The translations under genes were made by a program, and so were the position numbers. This document shows positions 1-8,275 of a stretch of DNA of 64,000 nucleotides, one piece after another. The notes under the pieces were generated by a model. It had not been told where the DNA came from and ran no database searches. It saw only the letters and a program-made list of their open reading frames with translations. Source of the DNA: Amycolatopsis lexingtonensis. Lineage in GTDB: Bacteria; Actinomycetota; Actinomycetes; Mycobacteriales; Pseudonocardiaceae. The stretch is from contig NZ_JADBEG010000001.1 in the NCBI RefSeq assembly GCF_014873755.1, positions 932,501-996,500 on the forward strand. Direction: 5' to 3'. Numbering within the stretch: position 1 is the first letter of the stretch; the number at the start of each line of letters is the position of its first letter.

Positions 1-1329
1 CCGGAACCCGTTCTGCGACGGCAGGCTCACCGGTCCGAAGGAGATGGTCAGCCGCGCGAGGACCAGCCCCGCCGTCGCGCTCGACACCGACGTGCCGATC
101 GAGCGCATCAGCGTGTTGAGGCTGTTCGCCGCCGCGGTCTCCGAAACCGGGACCGCGCCCATCACCAGCGCCGGCATGGCGCCGTACGCCAGCCCGATGC
201 CCGCGCCGATGACGCTCGACACCACCACGAGCTGCCAGGTCGCGCTCATCAGCCCGATGCCCAGCGCGTACCCGGCCGCGACGACGACCGCGCCGAGCAT
301 CAGCGTCGTCTTCGGGCCGCGCGTGCGCGAAATGCGGGCCGACACCGGGGCCAGCGCCATCATCACCAGCCCCGACGGCGCCATCACCAGGCCCACCACC
401 AGCATCGACTTGCCGAGGCCGTAGCCGGTCGCCGCCGGCAGCTGCAGGAGCTGGGGCAGGACCAGGGACATCGCGAACATCGCGAAGCCGAACACCGCCG
501 ACGCGATGTTCGTCAGCAGCACCTGGCGCCGCGCGGTCGTGCGCAGGTCCACCAGCGGCTGCGCCGTCCGCAGTTCCCAGCGGCCCCACAGCAGCAGGAC
601 GACGACCGCGACCGCGAACAGGCCCAGCGTCGCCGGGCTGCCCCAGCCCCAGTCGGCGCCCTTGGAAATCGCCAGCAGCAAGCACACCAGCGCGATCGAC
701 AGCCCGGCCGCGCCCGGCACGTCGAAGCGGCCGCCGGTGCGGACGGGCGACTCCGGCACGAGCGCGACGACCAGGCCGACCACCACGAGCCCGAGCCCGG
801 TCGCGGTCCAGAACAGCACGTGCCAGTCGGCGTTTTCCGCCAGCAGCGCCGCGGCGGGCAAACCGAGCGCGCCGCCGACGCCGAGGGACGCGCTCATCAG
901 CGCCGTCGCCGACCCGAGCCGCTCGGCGGGCAGTTCGTCGCGCATGATGCTGATCCCGAGCGGGATGACGCCGGCCGCGAGGCCCTGCAGCGCCCGGCCG
1001 GCGACCATCGGCGCCAGGCTGTCGGACAGCGCGCCGATCGTCGAACCCGCGACCAGCGCGCCGAGGCTGAGCAGCAGCATCCGCCGCTTGCCGTACATGT
1101 CGCCGAGCCGCCCGACCGTCGGCGTCGCCACCGCGCCCGCGAGCAGGGTGGCGGTGATCGCCCAGGTGGCGTCGGCCGCGGACGCGTGCAGCAGCCCGGG
1201 CAGGGCCGGGATCAGCGGGATGACCAGCGTCTGCATCAGCGAGACGACGATGCCCGCGAAGGCGAGGACCCCCACGACGAGGTTCGCGCGCGACGGCGTC
1301 TCGCCGCCGGGGGTGGCTGGGTCGGGCAC
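1..1329 (-). CDS. MFS drug-export permease, DHA2-like (3' end outside window)
   Basis: This is an integral membrane proton-coupled exporter of the EmrB/QacA-like major facilitator type. It reads on the minus strand from a GTG at 1329, with a GGAGG ribosome-binding site 4-5 nt upstream, to the window edge: 443 codons with no stop yet. The N-terminal half shows the MFS loop GRLGDMYGKRR after TM2 and GRALQGLAAGVIPLG in TM4, followed by many hydrophobic segments and a second half that begins with an RxxxLLTNIASAVFGF stretch. DHA2 proteins usually have 14 TM helices and about 470-500 residues, so only a short C-terminal tail is missing. It is divergent from the P450 at 1417, and the shared 87-bp gap holds repeats that could be operators. 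Substrate unknown. Confidence 0.9.
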   Translation of the reverse strand, partial: MPDPATPGGETPSRANLVVGVLAFAGIVVSLMQTLVIPLIPALPGLLHASAADATWAITATLLAGAVATPTVGRLGDMYGKRRMLLLSLGALVAGSTIGALSDSLAPMVAGRALQGLAAGVIPLGISIMRDELPAERLGSATALMSASLGVGGALGLPAAALLAENADWHVLFWTATGLGLVVVGLVVALVPESPVRTGGRFDVPGAAGLSIALVCLLLAISKGADWGWGSPATLGLFAVAVVVLLLWGRWELRTAQPLVDLRTTARRQVLLTNIASAVFGFAMFAMSLVLPQLLQLPAATGYGLGKSMLVVGLVMAPSGLVMMALAPVSARISRTRGPKTTLMLGAVVVAAGYALGIGLMSATWQLVVVSSVIGAGIGLAYGAMPALVMGAVPVSETAAANSLNTLMRSIGTSVSSATAGLVLARLTISFGPVSLPSQNGFR

Positions 1330-1358
1330 GGGTCCTCCGTCGGGATGTCCGAATTAAA

Positions 1359-1398
1359 TCAGTCGCTTGACTTAGCGTAGCAGTCTTCGGTTGACTGA
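1359..1398. promoter_or_regulatory. Repeats in the divergent MFS/P450 promoter region
   Basis: TCAGTC (1359-1364) and GACTGA (1393-1398) form an inverted repeat, and TTGACT occurs twice in direct orientation (1368-1373 and 1391-1396). The gap serves two divergent genes, so these may be -35 elements or operator half-sites. No regulator gene lies next to them inside the window. Moderate to weak support. Confidence 0.35.
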
Positions 1399-1416
1399 TC
1401 ACGAACTGGAGGAACG

Positions 1417-2622
1417 ATGACGAGCACCGCCGAAATCCCCGGGTTCCCGATGGCGCGCGCCGCCGGGTGCCCGTTCGACCCGCCGCCCGCGGCCCGAGAA
1501 CTTCAGGCGGAGGCGCCGCTGGCGCGCGTCCGGCTGTGGGACGGCAGCACCCCGTGGCTGGTGACGCGCTACGCCGACCAGCGCGCGCTGCTGGCCGACC
1601 CGCGCGTCAGCGCCGACGTGACGCGTCCCGGCTACCCGAGCCCGGCGCCGCTGCCGAAGGGCGGCACCGGCATCAGCTTCATCCTGATGGACAACCCCGA
1701 GCACGCGCGGCTGCGCAAGATGGTGACCGCGCCGTTCACGATCCGCCGCGTCGCCGCCATGCGCCCGGCGGTGCAGAAGATCGTCGACGACCTGATCGAC
1801 GAACTGCTGGCCGGCCCGAAGCCGGTCGACCTCGTCGAGGCGTTCGCGCTGCCGGTGCCGTCACTGGTGATCTGCGAGCTGCTCGGCGTGCCCTACGCCG
1901 ACCACGACTTCTTCCAGGAGAACAGCAAGGTCATCATCCGGCGGGACGCGAAGCCGGAAGAACGCGCGGCCGGGCACCAGGCGCTCGTCGGCTACCTCGA
2001 CCGGCTGCTGGGGCAGAAGCTCGAAAACCCCGCCGGCGACTTGCTTTCCGGGCTCGCGGCGCGCGTGCGCGCCGGGGAGCTGACGCGGGTCGAAGCGGCG
2101 CAGATGGGCGTGCTCCTGCTCATCGCCGGCCACGAGACGACGGCGAACATGATCGCGCTCGGCACGCTGGCCCTGCTGGAGCACCCGGACCAGCTGGCGC
2201 TGCTGCGCGAGTCCGACGACCCGGCGCTGGTGGCGTCAGCGGTCGAAGAACTGTTGCGGTACCTGAACATCACGCACAACGGCCGCCGCCGCGTCGCGCT
2301 CGAGGACATCGAGATCGCGGGGGAGACCGTCCGCGCGGGCGAAGGCCTGATCATGGCCAACGACATCGCCAACCGCGACCCGTCGGTGTTCCCCGACGGC
2401 GACCGCCTCGACCTGACCCGCGACGCGCACCGGCACGTCGCGTTCGGCTTCGGCGTCCACCAGTGCCTCGGCCAGCCGCTGGCCCGGCTCGAGCTCCAGG
2501 TCGTCTACAGCACGCTGTACCGGCGGATCCCCACGCTCGCGCTGGCGACCGGGGTCGAGCGGATCCCGTTCAAGCACGACGGATCCGTGTACGGCGTGTA
2601 CGAACTGCCGATCACCTGGTGA
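1417..2622 (+). CDS. Cytochrome P450, bacterial class I (CYP105/107-like)
   Basis: This is a soluble heme monooxygenase of 401 residues, the usual length for actinobacterial P450s. It starts at an ATG preceded by GGAGGAACG. Visible landmarks are the I-helix oxygen-activation motif GHETT at residues 238-242, the ExxR-type motif EELLR near 277 and the heme loop FGFGVHQCLGQPLAR with the proximal Cys at 350. The partner ferredoxin and reductase are not adjacent, so electrons must come from elsewhere. It is divergent from a drug-type exporter, which suggests paired modification and export of a small molecule; that link is inference. The gene ends 6 bp from the convergent lexA stop. Substrate not predictable. 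Confidence 0.95.
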   Translation: MTSTAEIPGFPMARAAGCPFDPPPAARELQAEAPLARVRLWDGSTPWLVTRYADQRALLADPRVSADVTRPGYPSPAPLPKGGTGISFILMDNPEHARLRKMVTAPFTIRRVAAMRPAVQKIVDDLIDELLAGPKPVDLVEAFALPVPSLVICELLGVPYADHDFFQENSKVIIRRDAKPEERAAGHQALVGYLDRLLGQKLENPAGDLLSGLAARVRAGELTRVEAAQMGVLLLIAGHETTANMIALGTLALLEHPDQLALLRESDDPALVASAVEELLRYLNITHNGRRRVALEDIEIAGETVRAGEGLIMANDIANRDPSVFPDGDRLDLTRDAHRHVAFGFGVHQCLGQPLARLELQVVYSTLYRRIPTLALATGVERIPFKHDGSVYGVYELPITW

Positions 2623-2628
2623 AGCGGG

Positions 2629-3282
2629 TCAGACGCTCCGCAGCACCGACACGACCACGCCGAGGATCGCCGCCCGGTCGCCGTCGATGACGTCGTAGGC
2701 GGGGTTGCGGGGCTCGAGGTACACGTGACCGTTTCGGCGGCGGTAGACCTTGACCGTCGCCTCCTCGTCGATCATCGCCGCGACGATCTGGCCCGAGTGG
2801 GCTTCGTTCTGCTGCTTGACCACGACGATGTCGCCGTCGCAGATGGCGGCGTCGATCATCGAGTCACCGCGGACGCGGAGCCCGAAGACGGTGCCCCGCC
2901 CGGTGAGGTCGCGCGGCAGCTTGAGGACGTCGTCGACGTGCTCGACGGCCGAGATCGGCGTGCCGGCGGCGATGTCGCCGACGACGGGCACCGGGACCGA
3001 GTCGCGGTCTTCCCGCGCTTCGCCGCCCTGCAGGAACGCGCGGACGTCCATCGGGCGCGACACGCCTGAGCCGCGGCGCAGGAAACCCTTGTCCTCCAGG
3101 CTCGCCAGGTGCTTCGACACCGACGACGTCGACTGCAGGCCGACCGCTTCGCCGATCTCGCGGGTGCTGGGGGAGTAGCCGTACCGGACCACCCAGTCCC
3201 GGATCGCCACGAGGATCTTCTGCTGCCGTTCCGGCAGGGCCGCGGCGTCGAGGTGCTCGAAAGTGTCGTCGTAGGTGGTCAC
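2629..3282 (-). CDS. lexA: LexA SOS repressor / S24 autopeptidase
   Basis: This is the SOS-response repressor, which self-cleaves when stimulated by RecA filaments. The chosen start is a GTG at 3282, giving 217 residues that begin VTTYDDTFEHLD, in line with actinobacterial LexA. An upstream in-frame extension has no family similarity. The N-terminal winged-helix domain includes the segment YSPSTREIGEAVGL. The cleavage site is Ala106-Gly107 in DIAAGTPI, and the catalytic dyad is Ser141 (RGDSMID) and Lys178 (EATVKVYRR), all intact. No clear actinobacterial SOS box (TCGAAC-N4-GTTCGA) was seen in the 270 bp upstream, so autoregulation could not be confirmed here. Confidence 0.95.
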   Translation of the reverse strand: MTTYDDTFEHLDAAALPERQQKILVAIRDWVVRYGYSPSTREIGEAVGLQSTSSVSKHLASLEDKGFLRRGSGVSRPMDVRAFLQGGEAREDRDSVPVPVVGDIAAGTPISAVEHVDDVLKLPRDLTGRGTVFGLRVRGDSMIDAAICDGDIVVVKQQNEAHSGQIVAAMIDEEATVKVYRRRNGHVYLEPRNPAYDVIDGDRAAILGVVVSVLRSV

Positions 3283-3405
3283 GGGCGTGATCCTAGAGGC
3301 TCGCGTGCCCCCGGCGCCGACCGGTCCGCCCCGGCGGGTCCCGCTGACCGGAACAACGGGTGACGGTTGGCGTCTTACCAACATGAACCAGCACTTTGCC
3401 ATCTG

Positions 3406-3442
3406 TTGACCTAGCGGCCGTGGCGACGTATGGTCTAGACCA
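3406..3442 (+). promoter_or_regulatory. Promoter with DasR-type dre operator
   Basis: TTGACC at 3406-3411, 17 bp, then TATGGT at 3429-3434 form a standard housekeeping-type promoter. The perfect palindrome TGGTCTAGACCA at 3431-3442 overlaps the -10 hexamer. This matches the core of the dre site bound by DasR, the N-acetylglucosamine-responsive GntR repressor of chitin utilisation known from Streptomyces. The downstream gene is a chitin/cellulose-active AA10 enzyme, which fits. Binding is inferred, not shown. Confidence 0.85.
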
Positions 3443-3554
3443 CAATTTTCCTTCGCTCGCACCTCATTCCCGTCGCGGCGGACCCCTTCGGGCGGCCCGG
3501 ACCGCGGCTTCGCCGTGCCCGGCGGGAGGCGAGCCTGTCCCCGAAGGAGCTGGT

Positions 3555-4067
3555 ATGAACCGCAAACTGGTCGCGGCCGCGACGGGCGCCCTCCTGGCAC
3601 CGGTCCTGGTCGTGGTGAGCCCCGGCGGCGTCGCGAGCGCGCACGGCTACGTGAACTCCCCGGCCAGCCGGCAGGCGCAGTGCGCCCAGGGCACGGTCCC
3701 GTGCGGTGACATCAAGTACGAGCCCCAGAGCGTGGAAGGCCCGAAGGGGCTGCGGTCTTGCGACGGCGGCAACGCGCAGTTCGCCGAGCTCAACGACGAC
3801 AGCAAGGGCTGGCACGCCGCCCCGGTCGGCACGACGGCGACCTTCACGTGGACGTTCACCGCCCGCCACCGCACGGCGAACTACGAGTACTACGTCGGCG
3901 GCCAGAAGGTCGCGGACATCAGCGGCAACAACGAGCAGCCCCCGGAAACCGTTTCACACCAGGTGAACCTGTCCGGCCACACCGGACGCCAGACGGTGCT
4001 GGCGGTGTGGAACATCGCGGACACGGCGAACGCGTTCTACGCGTGCATCGACCTGCAGGTCGGCTGA
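3555..4067 (+). CDS. Secreted AA10 lytic polysaccharide monooxygenase (chitin-binding type)
   Basis: This is a copper-dependent oxidative polysaccharide-cleaving enzyme of 170 residues. The ATG at 3555 follows GAAGGAGCTGGT, and a signal peptide runs to Ala29, so the mature chain begins with His30 (HGYVNSP). That free N-terminal His is one arm of the copper histidine brace. The second is His105 in TARHRTANYEYY. Near the C-terminus the family motif VWNIADTANAFYACID is present. It is a compact, catalytic-domain-only form without a carbohydrate-binding module. A DasR-type site over the promoter suggests induction by chitin breakdown products; chitin is therefore the likely substrate, though small AA10s can also act on cellulose. 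Confidence 0.9.
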   Translation: MNRKLVAAATGALLAPVLVVVSPGGVASAHGYVNSPASRQAQCAQGTVPCGDIKYEPQSVEGPKGLRSCDGGNAQFAELNDDSKGWHAAPVGTTATFTWTFTARHRTANYEYYVGGQKVADISGNNEQPPETVSHQVNLSGHTGRQTVLAVWNIADTANAFYACIDLQVG

Positions 4068-4071
4068 GCCG

Positions 4072-4113
4072 CCGCCCGCCCGGGAGCGCGCGGCTCCCGG
4101 GTGGGCGGTTTTT
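4072..4113 (+). terminator. Intrinsic terminator of the LPMO gene
   Basis: A 16-bp GC-rich stem (4072-4087 paired with 4093-4108, one G-T pair) with a 5-nt loop is followed by five Ts at 4109-4113. It lies 5 bp after the LPMO stop, before the convergent TetR gene. Confidence 0.9.
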
Positions 4114-4133
4114 CCGCGGCGACCACCGGCTCG

Positions 4134-4706
4134 TCAGGCCTTCGTCGCGGGGGCGTTCCGGTAGGTCAGGATTCCGTCCACGCCGCGCAGGAAGGTCTCG
4201 CAGATCGGGGCCGGGTCGGTCAGGCAGCCCGCGGCCATGGCGCCGTCGCGGAGGAGGACGAAGTGCCGGGCCGCCGGGCCGGGTGCGGATTCGCCGGTCG
4301 CCGCCAGTAGTTCGGTGACGGTTTCCAGGAACCACTGCCGGTGGGCCAGGACGGCTTGGTGCACCGGGTGGGCCGGGTCGGGATACTCGGCGGCGGCGTT
4401 GAGGAACGCGCAGCCGCGGAAGCCGGGGGAGCGGATGCCGTCGGCGATCGACTCCGCGACCGCGCGGACGACGTCGGCCGGTGTGCCGCCGGTGGTGCGA
4501 GCGGCCGCCACCTGGGCGCGGATGGCCTGGTCGGCCTCGGTCAGGTAGGCGACCAGTAGTTCGTCCTTGCTGGGGAAGTGCCGGTACAACGTGGCGCGGG
4601 TGACGCCGGCGTCGGCGATGACCCGGTCGATGCCGACCGAGTGGAGGCCCTCGGTGTAGAACAGCCGGCTCGCCGAGGAGAGCAGCCGGGCTCGGGCTTC
4701 GGACAC
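4134..4706 (-). CDS. TetR/AcrR-family transcriptional repressor
   Basis: A 190-residue dimeric regulator. The GTG start at 4706 (VSEARARLL) has AGGAG just upstream; a longer in-frame extension to 4835 would cover the operators and is rejected. The TetR DNA-binding domain is plain: helix 1 RLLSSASRLFYTEGLHSVGID, then VIADAGVTRATLYRHFPSKDELL, with the ligand-binding domain after residue 55. It is divergent from the DUF308 membrane protein at 4838. Two copies of a TAGA-centred palindrome in the 131-bp gap are its probable operators, suggesting it represses both itself and that gene. Effector unknown. Confidence 0.9.
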   Translation of the reverse strand: MSEARARLLSSASRLFYTEGLHSVGIDRVIADAGVTRATLYRHFPSKDELLVAYLTEADQAIRAQVAAARTTGGTPADVVRAVAESIADGIRSPGFRGCAFLNAAAEYPDPAHPVHQAVLAHRQWFLETVTELLAATGESAPGPAARHFVLLRDGAMAAGCLTDPAPICETFLRGVDGILTYRNAPATKA

Positions 4707-4746
4707 GTGAACTCCTGCCTCGCGGTGCTGCGCCCAGACTAGCAGA

Positions 4747-4818
4747 TAGAACGGTCGGTCTTGACGGCATGGCGAACCGCTGCCATAGTCGCCATCGCAA
4801 GATAGAACGATCTGTCTA
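4747..4818. promoter_or_regulatory. Two TetR-type operators between regulator and DUF308 gene
   Basis: TAGAACGGTCGGTCTT (4747-4762) and TAGAACGATCTGTCTA (4803-4818) share the pattern TAGA-N8-TCTW and lie 56 bp apart, about five helical turns. The second overlaps the leader of the downstream gene, 20 bp before its ATG. The pattern resembles known AcrR/NemR-like operators. Confidence 0.75.
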
Positions 4819-4837
4819 CCTGACTCCGGGAGCACCC

Positions 4838-5395
4838 ATGACCACCCGCACCGTTCCGGCCGCCGGCCTCGCGCGGTCCCTGCGGCGGCTCTACTTCGCC
4901 CGCTTCGCGTTCGCCATCGTCTGGGCCGGCCTGCTGTTCACCACGGCGTCCAGCCTCGGCCCGGTCAGCGTCGCGCTGCTGGTGCTGTACCCCCTGTTCG
5001 ACGTCGCCGCCGCCGTGGTCGACGCCCGGTCCTCCGGCACGGGCCGGCCGGTACTGGCGCTGTACGTGAACGTCGCGATCAGCCTGCTCGCCGGCGCCGG
5101 GCTGGCTTTCGCCGCCGCGTCCGGCATCCCTGACGTGCTGCGGGTGTGGGGGAGCTGGGCGATCGTGGCCGGTGCCGTCCAGCTCGCGGTCGGCGTCACC
5201 CGGCGCGGCCTGGGCGGGCAGTGGCCGATGATCCTCAGCGGCGGGATCTCCGTGCTGGCCGGCACTTCGTTCATCCTGCAGGCCGCGAAGGACGGCGCGT
5301 CGCTGACGACCCTGGCCGGCTACGCGACCCTGGGCGGCGTCTTCTTCCTCGTCTCCGCGCTGCGGCTGGGGCGTGCGTCGAAGAACGCGGACTGA
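4838..5395 (+). CDS. DUF308/HdeD-like small membrane protein
   Basis: A 185-residue integral membrane protein. Hydrophobic segments alternate with short loops to give about six TM helices (for example FAFAIVWAGLLF, VALLVLYPLFDVAAAV, LYVNVAISLLAGAGLAF, WAIVAGAVQLAVGV and LAGYATLGGVFFLVSAL). This arrangement and length match the DUF308 family, whose function is unclear although HdeD-type members are linked to acid stress. The ATG at 4838 follows CGGGAGCACCC. The only obvious regulatory partner is the divergent TetR repressor, with an operator just upstream, so expression is probably induced by a small ligand of that regulator. Confidence 0.75.
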   Translation: MTTRTVPAAGLARSLRRLYFARFAFAIVWAGLLFTTASSLGPVSVALLVLYPLFDVAAAVVDARSSGTGRPVLALYVNVAISLLAGAGLAFAAASGIPDVLRVWGSWAIVAGAVQLAVGVTRRGLGGQWPMILSGGISVLAGTSFILQAAKDGASLTTLAGYATLGGVFFLVSALRLGRASKNAD

Positions 5396-5452
5396 GGCGG
5401 ACGGCCGCCGGGCCGCCGCGCACCGCGGTTCGCGGCAGGCTACTTTGCTCGG

Positions 5453-5893
5453 GTGAGTCTCCTCGAAGACGTCGCCGAGCGCGATGGCTGGCGCTGCTGG
5501 GTGTGCGACGAACCGGTCGACCCGGACATGTCCGTGAACGACCCGCGCGGGCCCAGCGTCGACAGCCGGACCGCCGATCGGAAGGCGAAGGTTCCCGAGC
5601 GGCTCGCGCACCGCGGGTGCAACACGCGCAAGGGCGCGGTCAAGGTGGTCATCGCCTGGCCGGACCGGCTGCACGTGGCCGAACCCGCGCCGCTGATCAC
5701 CGTGGCCGGGCGGCTGGAGCGCAAGGGCGGGCGCGAGATGGTCGCCCGGTGCCCGACCGAGCAGGACGCCCGGGAGGCCGCGGACTGGCTGGTGGACCGG
5801 TTCTCCCGCCTGCTGCCGGGACTGCCGGTGACCGCCGACGTCCAGCCGGGCGGCGGCCAGTTCCTCGTCGTGCTGGCGGCCGGGCGGCGCTGA
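5453..5893 (+). CDS. HNH-like zinc-fold protein with altered catalytic core
   Basis: A 146-residue soluble protein from a GTG start. Residues 8-55 look like an HNH fold: RDGWRCWVC supplies a CxxC zinc knuckle and LAHRGCNTRKG supplies the closing His and Cys. In active HNH nucleases the segment between them carries an Asp-His pair plus a flexible loop. Here it reads VDSRTADRKAKVPERLAHRG, with Ser after the Asp. The first catalytic His therefore seems to be lost, and the protein may be a zinc-fold binder rather than a nuclease. The C-terminal half is not recognised. It stands alone between a DUF308 gene and a convergent half-MFS gene. Function unknown. Confidence 0.65.
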   Translation: MSLLEDVAERDGWRCWVCDEPVDPDMSVNDPRGPSVDSRTADRKAKVPERLAHRGCNTRKGAVKVVIAWPDRLHVAEPAPLITVAGRLERKGGREMVARCPTEQDAREAADWLVDRFSRLLPGLPVTADVQPGGGQFLVVLAAGRR

Positions 5894-5902
5894 CCGCGAG
5901 GG

Positions 5903-6550
5903 TCAGGCGGCGTACCCGGCTGGCGGGTACGCCACCGCGCGCTTGGCGGTGGTCAGCCGGACGATGCCGAGGACCGCGTTGACGACGAGGGCGATGAGCA
6001 GGAACGGCACCGCCGCCATCTGGACGATCCGGAACCCCGTCGCTTCGGAGAGCAGCTGGCCGATGAGCGGTCCGAGCACCAGGGCGAGCACGGCGAGCCC
6101 GGCGGTCACCCCGGCGAGGGCACCTCGCCGTTCGCGGAGCTTCAGGACCAGCGCGACCGTCGTGCCGGCGGCCGCGCCCGTGCCGAGGCCCGACAGGGCG
6201 CGGCCCACCATCAGCAGGCCACCGGCGTCGGCGAAGGCGGCCAGCAGTACACCGAGGATGAGGAAGCAGGTCGCGGGCACGGCCACCGCGATGGGGAAGC
6301 GGGCGCCGAGCAGGAGCCCGGGGACCGCGCCGAGCGCCGCCCCGGCCAGGTAGGCGACCAAGCCGATCAGCAGCAGGCTTCCGCTGGACAGGCCGAGAGC
6401 GATCTGGAGCTCCGACAGGCCGTCGAACCGGTAGATCACGGTCAGCATGAACAGCCCGATCAGCGCGGTGAACCCGGGTCCGGGCACCTGCCACCAGACC
6501 GGGGCGGCGGCCGGGCGGGTGACATTCGGCGATGGCGGCGTCACGTACAT
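5903..6550 (-). CDS. Half-length MFS-like membrane protein (six TM)
   Basis: A 215-residue membrane protein starting at the ATG at 6550. The segment MVGRALSGLGTGAAAGTTVALVLKLRERRGA is a typical MFS TM4-TM5 signature and about six hydrophobic helices can be counted, so this equals one six-helix half of a normal 12-TM transporter. The reading frame is intact and ends in a normal stop, with no second half on either side. It may therefore act as a homodimer or be a truncated remnant under weak selection. It is divergent from the PucR-type regulator, with a short shared upstream region, so that regulator may control it. Confidence 0.7.
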   Translation of the reverse strand: MYVTPPSPNVTRPAAAPVWWQVPGPGFTALIGLFMLTVIYRFDGLSELQIALGLSSGSLLLIGLVAYLAGAALGAVPGLLLGARFPIAVAVPATCFLILGVLLAAFADAGGLLMVGRALSGLGTGAAAGTTVALVLKLRERRGALAGVTAGLAVLALVLGPLIGQLLSEATGFRIVQMAAVPFLLIALVVNAVLGIVRLTTAKRAVAYPPAGYAA

Positions 6551-6648
6551 GCGGTGACCGTATAACTTCGGGAGCACGCGTGTACGACGGATGTCGGAAG
6601 TCGGCCACGGCCGCTTTTCGGTACCGTGAATCCCGCTGGTACCAGGGG

Positions 6649-8112
6649 GTGGTCGACGTCGGAGCAGCCCGCGCGGGCACGCCGGCCGGCGCCGCCGATC
6701 GGGCCGGCGACCTCGTCGCGCTGACCCGGCTGGCCACCGGGCCCGGCGCGGTCGGCGCGATGCTCGACTGGCTCGCGGCGCGCACTGGCGGCACCGTGGC
6801 CTTGCTCGACGCCGACGGCGGAACCCTTGCCGTGCCGGCGAAGCGGCCCGCCCCCGAGCCGGCGATCCTGGCCGCGGCCGCCGCCGGCGTGCGCCGCGGT
6901 GGGACGCCGTCGGTGGTGCTCGGCGACGGGCCGGGCACGATCGACGTCGTCCGGCTCGACGCCGGCGACGAAGCCGCGCGGATGCCGTACCTGGTCGTCG
7001 CGAACCGGCCGGAGCGCCGGCCCGGCGACCTGCTCGCCGACGCCGCCCGCCTCCTCGGCCTGTGCTGGCGGCTGGCGGAAGCCGAACAGGCGCGGCACCG
7101 GGTCAGCTCGGCGATGACGCTCAGCCGCGAGGCCGTGCTGCACCTGCTCATGATCGGCAGCTTGGCCGCCGCCCGGCGGATCGCCGCGACACTGGGGCCC
7201 CGGCTGCCGGACGTGGCCCGCGTGTTCGTCGTGGAGTGCCCGCCCGGCCGGCGCCGCCAGGTCAGCGAGCAGATCGAACGCTTCGCGCGGGGAGGGGCGT
7301 GGATAGTGCCCTGTCCCGTCCGCCCGCACCACCTGATCGCGCTCGTCCCGCCCGCGCGGGAACACCGCCTGGAGCTGCTGATCGCCGAGCGCGTCCCGGA
7401 AGCGCGGATCGGCACGAGCCAGGAAGTGCCGCTGCGCGAGACCGCGCTCGGCTACGAACAGGCGTTCCACGCGCTGGCCGTGGCCCGCGGCGTGCCCGGC
7501 CGGTACGCCCGGTTCGACCGGCACACCGACCTGACACCGTTCCTCGGCGGCCGCGGACCGGCGTGGGCGGCCGGGTTCCTGACGCCGTGCCTGACCCACG
7601 TCCCGGCCCGGCGGGCCGACCCCGGCGCCGAGGAACTGCTGGCGACGTTGAACTCCTGGCTCACCTTCGACAGCGGCGCCGTGCGCCACCTCAAGATCCA
7701 CCGCAACACGCTGTCCGCGCGGCTGCGCGTCCTCGACGACCTGCTCGGCCTGGACCTGACCCGGCTCGCCGACCGGTCGGCCGCGTGGCTCGCCCTGCGC
7801 CTGCACACCGCCCACCGGACGGTCTCCGCGCCGCCAAACGGCACGCTCGACGACCTGCTGGCGACGCCGGCCATCGTCGTCTGGGCGCGGTCCCAGCTGC
7901 TTCCGCTCGACCGGGCCGGCGCCGAGACTCTCCGGGAGTGGCTGCGCGCCGACGCCCGGCTGCCCGCCACCGCGTCGGCCCTGGGCATCTCCGCGCCGGC
8001 CACGCGCAAGCGGCTGGCCGGGATCGAACGGGCGCTCGGCCGTTCACTGCTGCACGCACCCAGCGCCAAGCACGAGCTGTGGCTCGCGATGCGGGCACTC
8101 GGCGGGCTCTGA
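6649..8112 (+). CDS. PucR/CdaR-type transcriptional regulator with two C-terminal HTH segments
   Basis: About 487 residues if translation begins at the GTG at 6649. A GTG at 6580 has a better ribosome-binding site (GGGAG), but the codons between the two have poor GC3, so the start is uncertain. The N-terminal region (MLDWLAARTGGTVALLDADG) resembles the GAF-like input domain of this family. Near residues 325-385 is the PucR HTH (LNSWLTFDSGAVRHLKIHRNTLSARLRVL). A further helix-turn-helix-like segment, ARLPATASALGISAPATRKRLAGI, follows at the C-terminus, making a tandem arrangement. The neighbour on the divergent side is the half-MFS gene. Members of this family often respond to purines or sugar acids; the ligand here is unknown. 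Confidence 0.85.
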   Translation: MVDVGAARAGTPAGAADRAGDLVALTRLATGPGAVGAMLDWLAARTGGTVALLDADGGTLAVPAKRPAPEPAILAAAAAGVRRGGTPSVVLGDGPGTIDVVRLDAGDEAARMPYLVVANRPERRPGDLLADAARLLGLCWRLAEAEQARHRVSSAMTLSREAVLHLLMIGSLAAARRIAATLGPRLPDVARVFVVECPPGRRRQVSEQIERFARGGAWIVPCPVRPHHLIALVPPAREHRLELLIAERVPEARIGTSQEVPLRETALGYEQAFHALAVARGVPGRYARFDRHTDLTPFLGGRGPAWAAGFLTPCLTHVPARRADPGAEELLATLNSWLTFDSGAVRHLKIHRNTLSARLRVLDDLLGLDLTRLADRSAAWLALRLHTAHRTVSAPPNGTLDDLLATPAIVVWARSQLLPLDRAGAETLREWLRADARLPATASALGISAPATRKRLAGIERALGRSLLHAPSAKHELWLAMRALGGL

Positions 8113-8275
8113 GCCACGGTCACCGGTCACCGCGAAACCGGTGCGGCCGTTCACTGTGCAGTCCGAACCTCGCGGTTCCGGGCGGCGGGCGGCTACGTTC
8201 GGCACACTGGCCGGATGGTGTGAGGGGGAACGGAAATGTGCGCGTCGATCGGAACCGCTGTCCTACAGTGGAGTC

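Noticed and set aside
3283..3400. Possible SOS box upstream of lexA
   Set aside because: No TCGAAC-N4-GTTCGA-like dyad was found. Isolated GAAC sequences are not paired.
2629..3600. Longer lexA start at 3600
   Set aside because: The extra residues have no LexA similarity and would extend over the LPMO promoter and dre site.
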